Positions 42,276 through 51,902 of a DNA stretch of 64,000 nt are shown here, one piece after another (the first letter of the stretch is position 1; each line of letters begins with the position of its first letter). This DNA comes from Amycolatopsis sp. GM8 (lineage in GTDB: Bacteria; Actinomycetota; Actinomycetes; Mycobacteriales; Pseudonocardiaceae), in contig NZ_JAJKFK010000001.1 of assembly GCF_021653975.1 (NCBI RefSeq), positions 248,001 to 312,000 of the forward strand, in the 5' to 3' direction. Under the pieces are notes generated by a model, which worked only from the letters and a program-made list of their open reading frames with translations, searched no databases and was not told the origin of the DNA. A program made the translations under genes and the position numbers.

Positions 42276-42656
42276 ATGCACACGTCGCTGCCGGACTTCG
42301 ACATGCCCAACGACGAGCAGGTCCACCTGGCCGCCGAGTCGTTCCGGCTGCTGGCCGACCCCACCCGCATCAAGGTGCTGTGGGCGCTGTTGCAGGGTGA
42401 GTCCTCGGTTGCGTGCCTGGCCGAACTGGCCGGTGCCGCGCCGACGGCCGTCAGCCAGCACCTGGCGAAACTGCGGCTGGCTGGGCTGGTCACGGGGCGC
42501 CGCGAAGGTACCTTCGTCTACTACTCCGCCGCCGACACCCACGTCCGCGGCCTGCTGGCTCAAGCCCTGCACCACGCCGACCACGTCGACCGCGACCTTC
42601 CGGCCGACCCCGGCGGACACCCGCAGAGGCACCTGCCGCGCGAGCAGCGGGCCTGA
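42276..42656 (+). CDS. ArsR/SmtB-family metal-sensing repressor
   Basis: A 126-residue winged-helix regulator. LLADPTRIKVLWALLQGESS is the conserved first part, CLAELAGAAPTAVSQHLAKL the recognition region, and RREGTFVYYSAADTHVRGLL the wing and dimer helix. The His-rich C-terminus (HHADHVDRD, HPQRHL) could bind metal, as in NmtR- or KmtR-like sensors. ATG 42276 is used; a start at 42249 is less likely. It should control the divergent CDF exporter and itself. Confidence 0.88.
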   Translation: MHTSLPDFDMPNDEQVHLAAESFRLLADPTRIKVLWALLQGESSVACLAELAGAAPTAVSQHLAKLRLAGLVTGRREGTFVYYSAADTHVRGLLAQALHHADHVDRDLPADPGGHPQRHLPREQRA

Positions 42657-42772
42657 CCGACACGATCACTTTGACGCCGACCTCGACGGGAGGTCTCACC
42701 GTGCTGCCCGGACCATGGCGGCCCCGCCACCCCGGCCAGGGTCTGGGGGCCCGATCTGTTGTCATCTGGGAG

Positions 42773-43741
42773 TTAGGGGATGCGTTGGTTGAGTCGCAGG
42801 GCGGTGGCGACACCGGCCAGGGATAGCGCGGTGCCGAGGATCATCCAGGGTTTGCTGGCGTCGACTCGTTGGGTTTCGTAGCCGACTTGGCTGCCGATGG
42901 TGGTGTAGATCTGGTGCAGGGCCCCGGCGCTGGGGGCGTCGTACCAGTGGCCGCCGGAGATGTCGGCGATGCGTTGCATGGTGTCGGGGTCGGCGGGCAC
43001 GGACACGGTTTGGCCTTGGATGGGGATGGTGACGTCGGGGTTGTCGGTACCGAAGGAGATGGTGTCGATGTCGATGTGCGCGTCCTTGCATTGTTGGGCG
43101 GGGCCATCGACCTCGCGGCCGACGTTTTTGCGGCCGTCGGACAGCAGCACGATCCGGCTGGGTGGCGGGCCGTCGGCGCCGGTGAGGAGCTGGTTGACGT
43201 TCTGCACGCCGTTGTAGGCGGCGGCGAGGGCTTCGCCGGTGGCGGTGGATTCGGCGAGTTTCATCTGGGCGATGCCGCGCAGGACGGGGTCGCGCAGGGT
43301 GGTGGGCATGACCTCGACGGTGGCGGTGCCGGCGAAGGTGGTCAGGCCGAGGTTGATGCCGGGCGGCAGGCCGCGCACGAAGTCGGTGGCCGCGGCCTTG
43401 ACCGCGTCCAGCCTGCTGGGTGGCACGTCGGTGGCCTCCATGGACAGCGAGTCGTCCAGGACGAGCATCACCGTGGCACGGTCGCGGGGGACCTGGGCGT
43501 CGGCGGTCGGCCCGGCCAGCCCGATCGTGAACAGGGTCAGCGCCAGCAGCGACAACGCGGCCGGGATGTGGCGGCGCCATCCCCGTGTTCGGGGTGCGAC
43601 GCGGTCGAGCAGGTCGAGGTTGGCGAACCGCAGCACGCGGCGGCGCCGGGCGCGTTGCGCGAGCAGGTGGCCGACCGCGTGGCAGGCGATGAGGGCCAGC
43701 AGTGCGAACCAGTACGGGGTGGCGAAGTCTCCCACGGACAT
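42773..43741 (-). CDS. VWA-domain membrane protein
   Basis: A 322-residue protein with two N-terminal membrane helices (FALLALIACHAVGHLLA, ALSLLALTLFTIGLAG), a von Willebrand factor A domain with the metal-ion site LDDSLSMEA (DxSxS) and LTTFAGTATV and LSDGRKNV, and one C-terminal helix (PWMILGTALSLAGVATAL). This is the BatA/Ca-activated-channel-like type often found with MoxR ATPases, but no MoxR gene is present. It is convergent with the ArsR gene. Function in metal handling is not shown. Confidence 0.8.
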   Translation of the reverse strand: MSVGDFATPYWFALLALIACHAVGHLLAQRARRRRVLRFANLDLLDRVAPRTRGWRRHIPAALSLLALTLFTIGLAGPTADAQVPRDRATVMLVLDDSLSMEATDVPPSRLDAVKAAATDFVRGLPPGINLGLTTFAGTATVEVMPTTLRDPVLRGIAQMKLAESTATGEALAAAYNGVQNVNQLLTGADGPPPSRIVLLSDGRKNVGREVDGPAQQCKDAHIDIDTISFGTDNPDVTIPIQGQTVSVPADPDTMQRIADISGGHWYDAPSAGALHQIYTTIGSQVGYETQRVDASKPWMILGTALSLAGVATALRLNQRIP

Positions 43742-43809
43742 GTCCTCAGCAGACCCTGGCGGCGGTCAGGCCACGGTGAATCACGGCGGGAATCACGGCG
43801 GCCGGGTGA

Positions 43810-44205
43810 TCAGGCGCCCCGGGATCGCCTCCGGCGTGCGGGGGTGTCGCGGAGTTCGCGGTGGTGACCGACGGCGAGCTGGACGATGTCGACCAGGTGC
43901 GGGTCCTCGACCAGATACACCTGCCGCTTGCCTTCCCGGCGGGACCGCACCAGCCCGGCGAGCTTCAGCTTGGCCAGGTGGTGGCTGACCGTGGCCACGC
44001 TCTGCCCGACCTGCTCGGCCAGGGTGCCGACGTCGCGTTCCCCGCTGGCGAGCAGCCACACCAGGTGCAGGCGCACGGTGGCGGAGAGCAGGCCGAAGGT
44101 GGCCGCGGTGTCCTGCAGCAGGTCCGGCGGCAGGTCGTCGGCGGGGTGGGGCGGCAGGTCGGGGGGCAGGTCGGGGGGCAGGTCGGGGGGCAGGTCGGGG
44201 GGCAC
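43810..44205 (-). CDS. ArsR-family regulator with PPDL repeats
   Basis: A 131-residue winged-helix repressor with TFGLLSATVRLHLVWLLASG, TLAEQVGQSVATVSHHLAKL and SRREGKRQVYLVEDPHLVDI. The first 30 residues are PPDL repeats (four copies and variants) created by a 12-bp DNA repeat. GTG 44205 is chosen because GAGAGGA precedes it and because the frame upstream loses the repeat-type bias. It is divergent from the Mg-transporting ATPase gene and probably regulates it. Confidence 0.75.
   Translation of the reverse strand: MPPDLPPDLPPDLPPDLPPHPADDLPPDLLQDTAATFGLLSATVRLHLVWLLASGERDVGTLAEQVGQSVATVSHHLAKLKLAGLVRSRREGKRQVYLVEDPHLVDIVQLAVGHHRELRDTPARRRRSRGA
44153..44203 (+). repeat. 12-bp tandem repeat encoding PPDL units
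   Basis: GGCAGGTCGGGG repeated about four times, in frame with the ArsR-type gene on the minus strand. Its copy number may vary between strains. Confidence 0.75.
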
Positions 44206-44387
44206 CGGGTGTCCTCTCGGAGGGTTCTGGCTAGCGTGACGCAGCACCCAACGCTTGTGCAAGTATTTGACTGTTCGGGGTGGCTCGGGTCTACTGGTAG
44301 CCGACCGGCCCGGAGTGCGGGTGGGCGGTGTGCGCTGTGTGGAGGGAGGTGAGCCGGGATGACCGGTGACGGAAGTAGTAGTCGCGG

Positions 44388-44448
44388 CCACGCGGGCACC
44401 CGGCTGCGCCGGGAGGGGCGGGGGTAAGGCCCCCGGCGGTCCGCGTGG
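44388..44448 (+). ncRNA. Structured leader upstream of the Mg-transport ATPase
   Basis: CCACGCGG (44388-44395) pairs with CCGCGTGG (44441-44448). Between them lie two hairpins: CCCGGC-TGC-GCCGGG (44399-44413) and GGGGG-TAAGG-CCCCC (44420-44434). Together they form a three-way junction 48 bases upstream of ATG 44496. It could be a cis-regulatory RNA; I cannot match it to a known riboswitch family. Confidence 0.4.
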
Positions 44449-44495
44449 TGCTCGTCGTCCATCACGGCCGTTGCCTCCACTGACGGGACCGCATC

Positions 44496-47168
44496 ATGAT
44501 CCACACTTCTCCTTCCCTCACACGGCGCGCCAGCCGCGACGCTGACGGGCGCCCGGACGGTGGCGCCCGGTTGCGGGAGCTGGCCGCGGCGCCGGTGCTT
44601 TCGGTGTTCCAGATGCTGGCAGGGTCGCCGAAAGGTCTGACCGAGGCCGAGGCGGCGGAGCGGCTGCGGCGCTGTGGGGACAACCGGCTGCCCACCCCGG
44701 CCGAGGCGGGAGTGGGGGTGCGTGCCCGGGCGGCGATCGCGAGCCCTTTTGTAGCGCTGCTGACCGGCCTGGGCGTGGTGTTCGTCGTGGTCGGCGATCT
44801 CCGCGGCGCGATCACCGTGGGTGTGATGGTGGCGTTGAGCGTCGGGTTGCGGTTGTGGCAGCACGCCCGCTCCGACCGCGCCGTGTGCGCGCTGCGGCGG
44901 CAGGTGGCCACCACCGTGACGGTGCGCCGCCGCGCGGGCGACGGTCACGCACCGGTGGAGCGGGAGGTGCCCGTCGAGGACGTGGCGCCCGGCGATGTGG
45001 TGCTCCTCGGGCCGGGTGATGTGGTGCCGGCGGATGTGCGGGTGGTCGCGGCGAGCGACCTGGTCGTGGATCAGTCGGTGTTGTCCGGGGAGACGCTGCC
45101 GGTGTCCAAGCACCTACCGCCCGCCTCGGCCGCGGTCTCCCGGCGCCGGGGTGAGGCCACTGGAGCGGAGTTGGTGGACGCGCCGGCGTTGTGTTTCGCC
45201 GGCAGCTCGGTGGTCGCGGGCCGCGCCACGGCGGTGGTGATCGCCACCGGCGCCCACACCTACTTCGGGTCGATCGCCCGCGAGGGCGCCGGGTGGCGGC
45301 CGGAGTCGAGCTTCGACCGCGGGGTCCGCCGGGTCGGGTGGACGCTGATCCGGTTCATGCTGGTGATGGTGCCGATCGTGCTGGCCGTCAACGGCACTGT
45401 CACCGGCGATTGGGCGCAGGCGGTGATGTTCGCCGTGGCGGTCGCGGTCGGGTTGACCCCGGAGATGCTGCCGGTGATCGTGACTACCAACCTCGCCCGC
45501 GGCGCGGTGCGGCTCTCCGCGCAGAAGGTGATCGTCACCCGGCTCAACGCGATCCAGGATTTAGGCGCGATGGAGGTGCTGTGTGTGGACAAGACCGGCA
45601 CCCTGACCGAGGACCGGGTCGCCTACGCGCACAGCATCGACCCGGCCGGGCGGCCCGACGGGGAAGCCGCCGAGTACGCCTACCTCGCCGTGCGCGTGCA
45701 GGACGGCCCGCGTAACCGGCTGGACGAGGCGATCGCCGAGCAGCTCGGCGACCACGACGACGACCTAGTGCTCGACGCGGTGTTCACCAAGGTCGACGAG
45801 ATCGGCTTCGACCACACCCGCCGCCGCAGCACCGTGATCGTGCGCCGCCAGCCCGCCGAGCACATCCTGATCACCAAAGGGGACCCGGACGAGATCCTGC
45901 CCCGCTGCACCCACGCCCGCCGCGCCGGGGAAGTGGTGGAACTCGGCCGGGCCGAACGTGCTGAGGCCGCCGACATCGTGCGCGCCTACGCCGAACACGG
46001 GATGCGCATCCTGGCCGTCGCCGCCACGTCAACCGAGGCACGGCCAGGACCCTACAGCGAGGACGACGAAGCCGGGCTGGTGCTGGTCGGGTTCGTCGGC
46101 TTCGTCGACCCCGTCCGCGCCAGCGCCGCCGGCGCCGCCCGCGACCTGGCCGCCCACGGGGTGACGGTGAAGATCCTCACCGGCGACAACCCGCACGTCG
46201 CCGCCCAGGTCTGCACCCAGGTTGGTGTGCCGGTCGGGGAGATCGTGCTCGGCCACCAGATCGACGCCCTCGACGACGGCGACCTGCGCGCACTCGTGCC
46301 CCGGACGACGGTGTTCGCCAAGGTCACCCCGACGCACAAAGCCCGCATCGTCGGCGCGTTGCGCGAGGCCGGGCACGCGGTCGGGTTCCTCGGCGACGGG
46401 GTCAACGACGCCCCCGCGCTGCGCCTGGCCGATGTGGGCATCGCCCCGGACACCGCCACCGACGTCGCCAAAGACGCGGCCGATCTGCTCCTGCTCGACA
46501 CCGACCTTGGCGTGCTCGCCCGCGGGGTTGTCGAGGGCCGCCGCACGCTGGGCAACACGCTGAAATACGTCACCATCACCGCCAGCTCGAACTTCGGCAA
46601 CGTGCTCACCGTGCTGACCGCCAGCGCGTTCCTGCCCTTCCTGCCCATGCTGCCCATCCAGCTGATGGTGGCGAACCTGCTCTACGACACCGCCCAGCTC
46701 GCCCTGCCCTGGGACCGCGTCGATGCCGGCTACCTGCGCGAGCCCCGACGCTGGGACGCCAGTGGGCTGGCCCGGTTCATGCTCACCTTCGGGCCGTTGA
46801 GTTCGCTGTTCGACCTGTCCACCTTCGCCGTGCTGTGGTGGGTGTTCCGGGCGACCACGCATCCGGCGCTGTTTCAGACCGGCTGGTTCGTCGAGAGCCT
46901 GCTCACCCAGGTGCTCATCGTGCTCGTCCTGCGCAGCACGACGGCGCCCTGGCGCGGGGCGCGTCCCGCGCGACCGGTGCTGCTGGCCGCCGCCACCGCC
47001 GCGACGGTGGGGTTGCTGCTGCCGATCTCCCCACTGGCCGGGCCGCTGCGGCTCGCCGCGCTCCCGGCCGGGTATCTGTTGTGGCTGGCCACGGTCCTGG
47101 CCGCCTACGCCGGTGCCGCCCAGCTGGCCAAGACGCTCTACCTGCGGCGACATCGATCCTGGCTGTAA
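44496..47168 (+). CDS. mgtA: Magnesium-translocating P-type ATPase (MgtA-like)
   Basis: Type IIIB P-type ATPase of 890 residues that imports Mg2+. Phosphorylation site CVDKTGTLTED, hinge VGFLGDGVNDAPALR, actuator SGETLPVSK, and nucleotide-domain ITKGDPDEILP are all present. The helix-4 and C-terminal membrane blocks (AVGLTPEMLPVIVTTNLARG, TASSNFGNVLTVLTASAFLP, QLMVANLLYDTAQLALPWD) are typical of the Mg branch rather than of Ca or heavy-metal pumps. Length is normal. It is followed by an MgtC gene, a common pairing, and preceded by a structured leader and a divergent ArsR gene, so more than one control layer is likely. Confidence 0.92.
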   Translation: MIHTSPSLTRRASRDADGRPDGGARLRELAAAPVLSVFQMLAGSPKGLTEAEAAERLRRCGDNRLPTPAEAGVGVRARAAIASPFVALLTGLGVVFVVVGDLRGAITVGVMVALSVGLRLWQHARSDRAVCALRRQVATTVTVRRRAGDGHAPVEREVPVEDVAPGDVVLLGPGDVVPADVRVVAASDLVVDQSVLSGETLPVSKHLPPASAAVSRRRGEATGAELVDAPALCFAGSSVVAGRATAVVIATGAHTYFGSIAREGAGWRPESSFDRGVRRVGWTLIRFMLVMVPIVLAVNGTVTGDWAQAVMFAVAVAVGLTPEMLPVIVTTNLARGAVRLSAQKVIVTRLNAIQDLGAMEVLCVDKTGTLTEDRVAYAHSIDPAGRPDGEAAEYAYLAVRVQDGPRNRLDEAIAEQLGDHDDDLVLDAVFTKVDEIGFDHTRRRSTVIVRRQPAEHILITKGDPDEILPRCTHARRAGEVVELGRAERAEAADIVRAYAEHGMRILAVAATSTEARPGPYSEDDEAGLVLVGFVGFVDPVRASAAGAARDLAAHGVTVKILTGDNPHVAAQVCTQVGVPVGEIVLGHQIDALDDGDLRALVPRTTVFAKVTPTHKARIVGALREAGHAVGFLGDGVNDAPALRLADVGIAPDTATDVAKDAADLLLLDTDLGVLARGVVEGRRTLGNTLKYVTITASSNFGNVLTVLTASAFLPFLPMLPIQLMVANLLYDTAQLALPWDRVDAGYLREPRRWDASGLARFMLTFGPLSSLFDLSTFAVLWWVFRATTHPALFQTGWFVESLLTQVLIVLVLRSTTAPWRGARPARPVLLAAATAATVGLLLPISPLAGPLRLAALPAGYLLWLATVLAAYAGAAQLAKTLYLRRHRSWL

Positions 47169-47213
47169 CCCGGAACCAGAAATCCCTGATCCAGCAAGGA
47201 AAGCGAGCGCAGG

Positions 47214-47933
47214 ATGACGACTGCGGAGATGCTGCTGCGCCTCGGCGCGGGAGTGGGGCTGGGCACGGTGATCGGCTTCGAACGCCAGTATCGCGCCCGC
47301 ATGGCCGGGTTGCGCACCAACGCCCTCGTCGCCGCCGGGGCGACCCTGTTCGTCTTGTTGTCTGCGCACGGGTTCACCGGCGGCACCGCCGACCCCACCC
47401 GAGTCGCGGCGCAGATCGTGTCCGGTATCGGGTTCCTCGGCGCCGGGGTGATCCTGCGCGAAGGACTCACCGTGCGCGGCCTGAACACCGCAGCCACCCT
47501 CTGGTGCTCCGCCGCGGTCGGGTCGCTGGCCGGGGCCGGGCTCTACACCGTGGCCGTGGCCGGGACCGCCGTGGTCGTGGCCGTGAACATCGTGCTGCGT
47601 CCGCTCGGGCGGGTGGTCGACCGGCGGCCGGACACCGGCACCGAAACCCCCACCTCCTACACGTTCCTCGCGGTGACCCGGGACGACGACGAAGCGCATG
47701 TGCGGGCCCTGCTGGTGCAGGCCCTGGGCCGCACCGATTTCGCGCTGCGCTCGGTGGAAAGCACCAACGCCGACACCCACGGCCGCGTCGAGGTGCGGGC
47801 CGAACTGTCCGCTGACCAGCGTGACGACAAACAACTGGAATCCGCCATCAGCCGGCTCTCCCTCGAACCCTCGGTGACCAGCGTGCGCTGGCAAGCCGAC
47901 ATGCCCGCTCCCGACCGCGACGACGACAGGTAG
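47214..47933 (+). CDS. MgtC/SapB-family membrane protein
   Basis: A 239-residue protein with five predicted helices. The MgtC signature RLGAGVGLGTVIGFERQYRA, the RTNALVAAGATLF segment and QIVSGIGFLGAGVILREG are present, followed by a C-terminal ACT-like domain (TFLAVTRDDDEAHVRALLV). MgtC supports growth at low Mg2+ in several pathogens by acting on ATP synthase or on membrane potential, not as a transporter. It starts 45 bases after mgtA and is eight bases ahead of the ABC permease gene, so they are one operon. Confidence 0.9.
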   Translation: MTTAEMLLRLGAGVGLGTVIGFERQYRARMAGLRTNALVAAGATLFVLLSAHGFTGGTADPTRVAAQIVSGIGFLGAGVILREGLTVRGLNTAATLWCSAAVGSLAGAGLYTVAVAGTAVVVAVNIVLRPLGRVVDRRPDTGTETPTSYTFLAVTRDDDEAHVRALLVQALGRTDFALRSVESTNADTHGRVEVRAELSADQRDDKQLESAISRLSLEPSVTSVRWQADMPAPDRDDDR

Positions 47934-47941
47934 GCCGAGAG

Positions 47942-49681
47942 ATGTCCCTGCTGCGCACCTTCCCCACCAAGGGCGTGCTGGCCCGGCCCGGGCGCAGTAT
48001 CGCCGACGTGATCGTGTTCCTCGCCGCGGCGGCCCTGCTGTGGCTGATCGTGCGGCTTGCGCACGGCGCCACGGTTCCCTGGACACCGGAGACAGCACCG
48101 TCCACAGTGTCCACCGACCCGGCTGAACTTCCCTACTATGCGGCGCGTTCGCTGCTGCGCATGTTCGCGGCCCTGGTGCTGTCGCTACTGTTCACCTTCG
48201 TCTACGCCACCGCCGCGGCCCGGTTACGGCGCGCGGAGAAGGTGCTGCTGCCGGTGCTGGACATCCTGCAATCGGTGCCCATCCTGGGTTTCCTGTCGGT
48301 CACGATCACCGGGTTCATCGCCCTGTTCCCGGGATCGGAGCTGGGGCTGGAATGCGCGTCGATCTTCGCGATCTTCACCTCGCAGGCGTGGAACATGACC
48401 TTCGCCTTCCACCACTCCCTGGTCGCCCAACCCCGCGAGGTCGACGAGGCGGCCCGGTTGCTGCGCCTGTCGCGGTGGCAACGGTTCTGGCGAGTCGACG
48501 TGCCCAGCGGGATGATCCCGTTGGTCTGGAACGGGATGATGAGCTTCGGCGGTGGCTGGTTCTTCCTCACCGCCTCCGAAGCGCTGAGCGTGAACAACCA
48601 CGACTACGCCCTACCGGGCATCGGCTCCTACGTCGCCACCGCCAGCGACCAAGGCCAACTCGACCGGGTACTGCTCGCGATCGCCGTCATGATCGTCATG
48701 GTGGTCGGGGTCAACGTGCTGTTCTGGCGTCCCCTGACCGCCTGGGCCGAACGCTTCCGCGTCGAGGAATCCGAAGCCGCCGAAGCACCCCGCAGCCTCA
48801 CCCTCAACCTGCTGCGCCGCTCCCGCATCCCCGCCCTCCTCGGGCGGATCTTCGGGCGGCTGGTATTTCCCGTCGACCGGGTCACCGCGGTGTTCGGGCT
48901 GGCCGAGCATCCACTACGGACATCCCCAGCGCGCCGCCGTGCCGGAGACATCGCCTTCACTCTCGTCATCCTGGCGCTGATCGCCTACGGCCTGGCCCGG
49001 ATGATCGTCTTCATCGAGGACACCGCGGGCTTCGCCGAGGTCGGGCACGCCCTGTTCCTCGGGCTGGTCACCTTCGGCCGGGTCGTCGCGCTGGTCGCGG
49101 TGGCCACCGTGATCTGGGTGCCGATCGGGGTGTGGATCGGGCTCAACCCGAAGGTCTCCCGCTTGGCCCAGCCCGTGGTGCAAGTCCTCGCGTCGTTTCC
49201 GGCGAACTTCCTGTTCCCGCTGATCACCGCGGTGCTGGTGGCCACCGGGATCTCGCTGAACTGGGGCGGCATCCTGCTCATGAGCCTGGGCGCGCAGTGG
49301 TACATCCTGTTCAACGTCATCGCCGGCGCCTCCGCGATCCCCAACGACCTGCGCGAAGCCGCCGCCAACCTGCGGCTGCCCCGGGTCTTGTGGTGGCGCA
49401 AACTGATCCTGCCCGCGATCTTCCCCAGCTACGTCACCGGTGGCATCACCGCCGCCGGCGGCGCCTGGAACGCCTCCATCGTCGCCGAGATCGTCTCCTA
49501 CAACGGCACCACCCTCACCGCCACCGGCCTGGGCGCCTACATCCACGACGCCACCGCCACCGGCAACGCCAGCCACATCCTCATCGGGGTGGCCGTGATG
49601 AGCCTCTACGTCGTCGGCCTCAACCGCCTGTTCTGGCGCCGGCTGTACGCCGTGGCCGAACGCCGCTTCTCCCTGTCCTGA
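47942..49681 (+). CDS. Double-length ABC transporter permease (BPD type)
   Basis: A 579-residue protein with about twelve membrane helices in two homologous halves. The EAA loops read EVDEAARLLRLSRWQRFWRV in the first half and LREAAANLRLPRVLWWRKLI in the second, followed by PSGMIPLVWNGM and PAIFPSYVTGG. This arrangement is of the nitrate/sulfonate/taurine group with both permeases fused. No substrate-binding protein gene is adjacent, and the operon lies in a magnesium-linked cluster, so the transported substrate is uncertain. ATG 47942 is 8 bases after the MgtC stop. Confidence 0.85.
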   Translation: MSLLRTFPTKGVLARPGRSIADVIVFLAAAALLWLIVRLAHGATVPWTPETAPSTVSTDPAELPYYAARSLLRMFAALVLSLLFTFVYATAAARLRRAEKVLLPVLDILQSVPILGFLSVTITGFIALFPGSELGLECASIFAIFTSQAWNMTFAFHHSLVAQPREVDEAARLLRLSRWQRFWRVDVPSGMIPLVWNGMMSFGGGWFFLTASEALSVNNHDYALPGIGSYVATASDQGQLDRVLLAIAVMIVMVVGVNVLFWRPLTAWAERFRVEESEAAEAPRSLTLNLLRRSRIPALLGRIFGRLVFPVDRVTAVFGLAEHPLRTSPARRRAGDIAFTLVILALIAYGLARMIVFIEDTAGFAEVGHALFLGLVTFGRVVALVAVATVIWVPIGVWIGLNPKVSRLAQPVVQVLASFPANFLFPLITAVLVATGISLNWGGILLMSLGAQWYILFNVIAGASAIPNDLREAAANLRLPRVLWWRKLILPAIFPSYVTGGITAAGGAWNASIVAEIVSYNGTTLTATGLGAYIHDATATGNASHILIGVAVMSLYVVGLNRLFWRRLYAVAERRFSLS

Positions 49682-49707
49682 CCCACCCACACTCCGGAGG
49701 TTTTCTC

Positions 49708-51030
49708 GTGACCATCACCAACGACGAGGTGCTGATCAGCGTCGAGAACGTGAGCAAAAGCTTCACCGGTGCCGCCGGCGACGAACTGCGCGTGCTCGAT
49801 GACATCGACCTGCAACTGCGGGCCGGGGAGATCGTGGCGCTGCTGGGCCGGTCCGGCTCCGGGAAATCCACTCTGCTGCGCACCATCGCCGGGCTCATCG
49901 GCCCCACCAGCGGCACCGTGCGCTACCGGGGTACCGAGCTCAACGGCGCCAACCCCGGCACCGCGATGGTGTTCCAGTCCTTCGCGTTGATGCCGTGGCT
50001 GACCGTGCAGGACAACGTCGAACTCGGCCTCGCCGCCCAAGGCGTCCCACCCACACAGCGCCGTGAACGGGCGCTCAAGGCGATCGATGTGATCGGACTG
50101 GACGGGTTCGAATCCGCCTACCCCAAGGAACTCTCCGGCGGCATGCGCCAGCGCGTCGGCTTCGCCCGCGCCCTCGTCCTCGAACCCGATGTGCTGCTGA
50201 TGGACGAACCGTTCTCCGCGCTCGACGTGCTCACCGCGGAAAACCTGCGCAATGAGCTGTTGACCCTGTGGGGCGGGGCGAACTTCCCTACCAAGGCGAT
50301 CTGCATCGTCACCCACAACATCGAAGAAGCGGTCCTGTTCGCCGACCGGGTCATCGTGCTCGGCGCCAACCCCGGCCACATCCGCGCCGAAGTCCCCATC
50401 GACCTCGCCCGGCCCCGCGACCGCCGCGCCGCCGGCTTCGAAACCCTGGTCGACACGCTCTACGACCTGCTCACCGGCCGCGAACCCGGCGTCACCGTCC
50501 CCGAACCCACCGAAGCCACCCCCACCGCCCGGCCCCTGCCGACCGCCTCCGTCGGCGGGCTGGCCGGGCTCGTGGAGATCGTCTACGCCAAAGGCGGGCG
50601 CGCCGATCTGCCCGACATCGCCGCGGAACTCAGCTTCGAAGCCGATGATCTGCTGCCCCTGGTCGACGCTGCCGCCATGCTCGACCTGCTCATCGTCGCC
50701 GGCGGCGACCTCGCCATCACCCCGATCGGCAAGGAGTTCACCACCGCCGACATCCAGCGCAGCAAGCAGATCTTCGCCCAGCAAGCCCGCCACCGCGCAC
50801 CCCTCGTGCGCACCATCTGCACGGCCCTGGCCAGCAGCGCCGACGGCAACCTGCGCGCCGGATTCTTCCTCGACCTGCTGCGCCGCGGCTTCTCCCACGA
50901 CGACGCCCAGCAACAGCTGGATACCGCCATCGATTGGGGCCGCTACGCCGAACTCTACGACTACGACACCGACAGCGACCAGATCACCGCCGACCCCGCC
51001 GCCGGACTCCACCCCGCCCTCACTGCATGA
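49708..51030 (+). CDS. ABC transporter ATPase with AAA-associated C-terminal domain
   Basis: A 440-residue protein. Residues 10-240 are the ABC ATPase: Walker A LLGRSGSGKSTLLRT, Q-loop VFQSFALMPW, signature ELSGGMRQRVGFARAL, Walker B VLLMDEPFSALD and H-loop IVTHNIEEA. Residues 265-440 are an AAA-associated C-terminal domain (LVEIVYAKGGRADLPDIAAE, FFLDLLRRGFSHDDAQQQLD) found in nitrate/sulfonate-type ATPases. GTG 49708 is preceded by GGAGG seven bases upstream. It works with the fused permease just upstream. Confidence 0.88.
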   Translation: MTITNDEVLISVENVSKSFTGAAGDELRVLDDIDLQLRAGEIVALLGRSGSGKSTLLRTIAGLIGPTSGTVRYRGTELNGANPGTAMVFQSFALMPWLTVQDNVELGLAAQGVPPTQRRERALKAIDVIGLDGFESAYPKELSGGMRQRVGFARALVLEPDVLLMDEPFSALDVLTAENLRNELLTLWGGANFPTKAICIVTHNIEEAVLFADRVIVLGANPGHIRAEVPIDLARPRDRRAAGFETLVDTLYDLLTGREPGVTVPEPTEATPTARPLPTASVGGLAGLVEIVYAKGGRADLPDIAAELSFEADDLLPLVDAAAMLDLLIVAGGDLAITPIGKEFTTADIQRSKQIFAQQARHRAPLVRTICTALASSADGNLRAGFFLDLLRRGFSHDDAQQQLDTAIDWGRYAELYDYDTDSDQITADPAAGLHPALTA

Positions 51031-51099
51031 CACCAAGCACCTGACGGCCAGGCACAGCCGGGTGAGGCGAACTGTCGGCGGGCAGTAGCGTGTGCCGCT

Positions 51100-51900
51100 A
51101 TGGCCCGCACTCGCCTCTACCGCAACGGTGCCCTGGACGCGGAGAACTTCCCACCCGCGGATATTTCGGACTATCTCGGTGATCCGGCCGCCACCGTGTG
51201 GCTGGACATGTGCTCACCGACCGAGCAGGACCTGGCCACCATCAGCGAGGAGCTGAACCTGCACCCACTCGCGGTCGAGGACGCCGTGCACGAGCACCAA
51301 CGACCCAAGCTCGACCGCTACAACACCCACGCCTTCCTCACCGCCTACGCCGTGCGACTGGACACCACCACCGGACAACTCGACACGTGCGAGGTGGCCG
51401 CGTTCATCACCGACCGCGCCCTGGTCACCGTCCGCAACGACGAAAACTTCGACATCAACGAAGTCGTCGACCGCTGGAACTCCGCGCCCGAACTCGCCAA
51501 GAACGGCGTGGGCTTCCTCGTGCACGGCCTGCTGGACTACGTGGTGGACAGCCACTTCGACGCCGTCCAGGCCCTGGACGAACAGATCGAGGCACTGGAA
51601 GACCTCGTCTTCGCCGAACACGTCGACCACGCCGACATCCAACGCCGCTCCCTGCACCTGCGCAAAAGCCTGGTCACCCTGCGGCGGGTCGTGCTGCCCA
51701 TGCGCGAGGTGGCCAACGCGTTGATGCGCCGCGACTTCCACATCGTCGACGACACCCTCATGCCCTACTACCAGGACGTCTACGACCACGTCCTGCGCGC
51801 CACCGAATGGACCGAGTCGCTACGCGACCTGATCACCACCATCCGCGAAACCCAGCTCAACCTACAGGGCAACCGGCTCAACACGATCATGAAAAACTCT
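51100..51900 (+). pseudogene. CorA-type magnesium channel gene lacking its membrane domain
   Basis: Residues 1-260 match the cytoplasmic domain of CorA: ATVWLDMCSPTEQDLATISE, LHPLAVEDAVHEHQRPKLDR, VGFLVHGLLDYVVDSHFDAV and the stalk helix ETQLNLQGNRLNTIMK. After this, where the first transmembrane helix and the GMN motif should follow, the sequence becomes unrelated; the frame closes at 52080. Without the membrane part it cannot form a channel. Downstream DNA is the end of a different gene, so a deletion probably fused the two. Confidence 0.8.
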
Positions 51901-51902
51901 GA

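Noticed and set aside
46029-48098. A 689-residue open frame on the minus strand
   Set aside because: It mirrors the mgtA and mgtC genes and encodes only low-complexity Gly/His/Arg sequence.
48352-51030. An open frame of 892 codons starting inside the permease gene
   Set aside because: Only its last part, from GTG 49708, is the ABC ATPase; the front is an out-of-frame reading of the permease.
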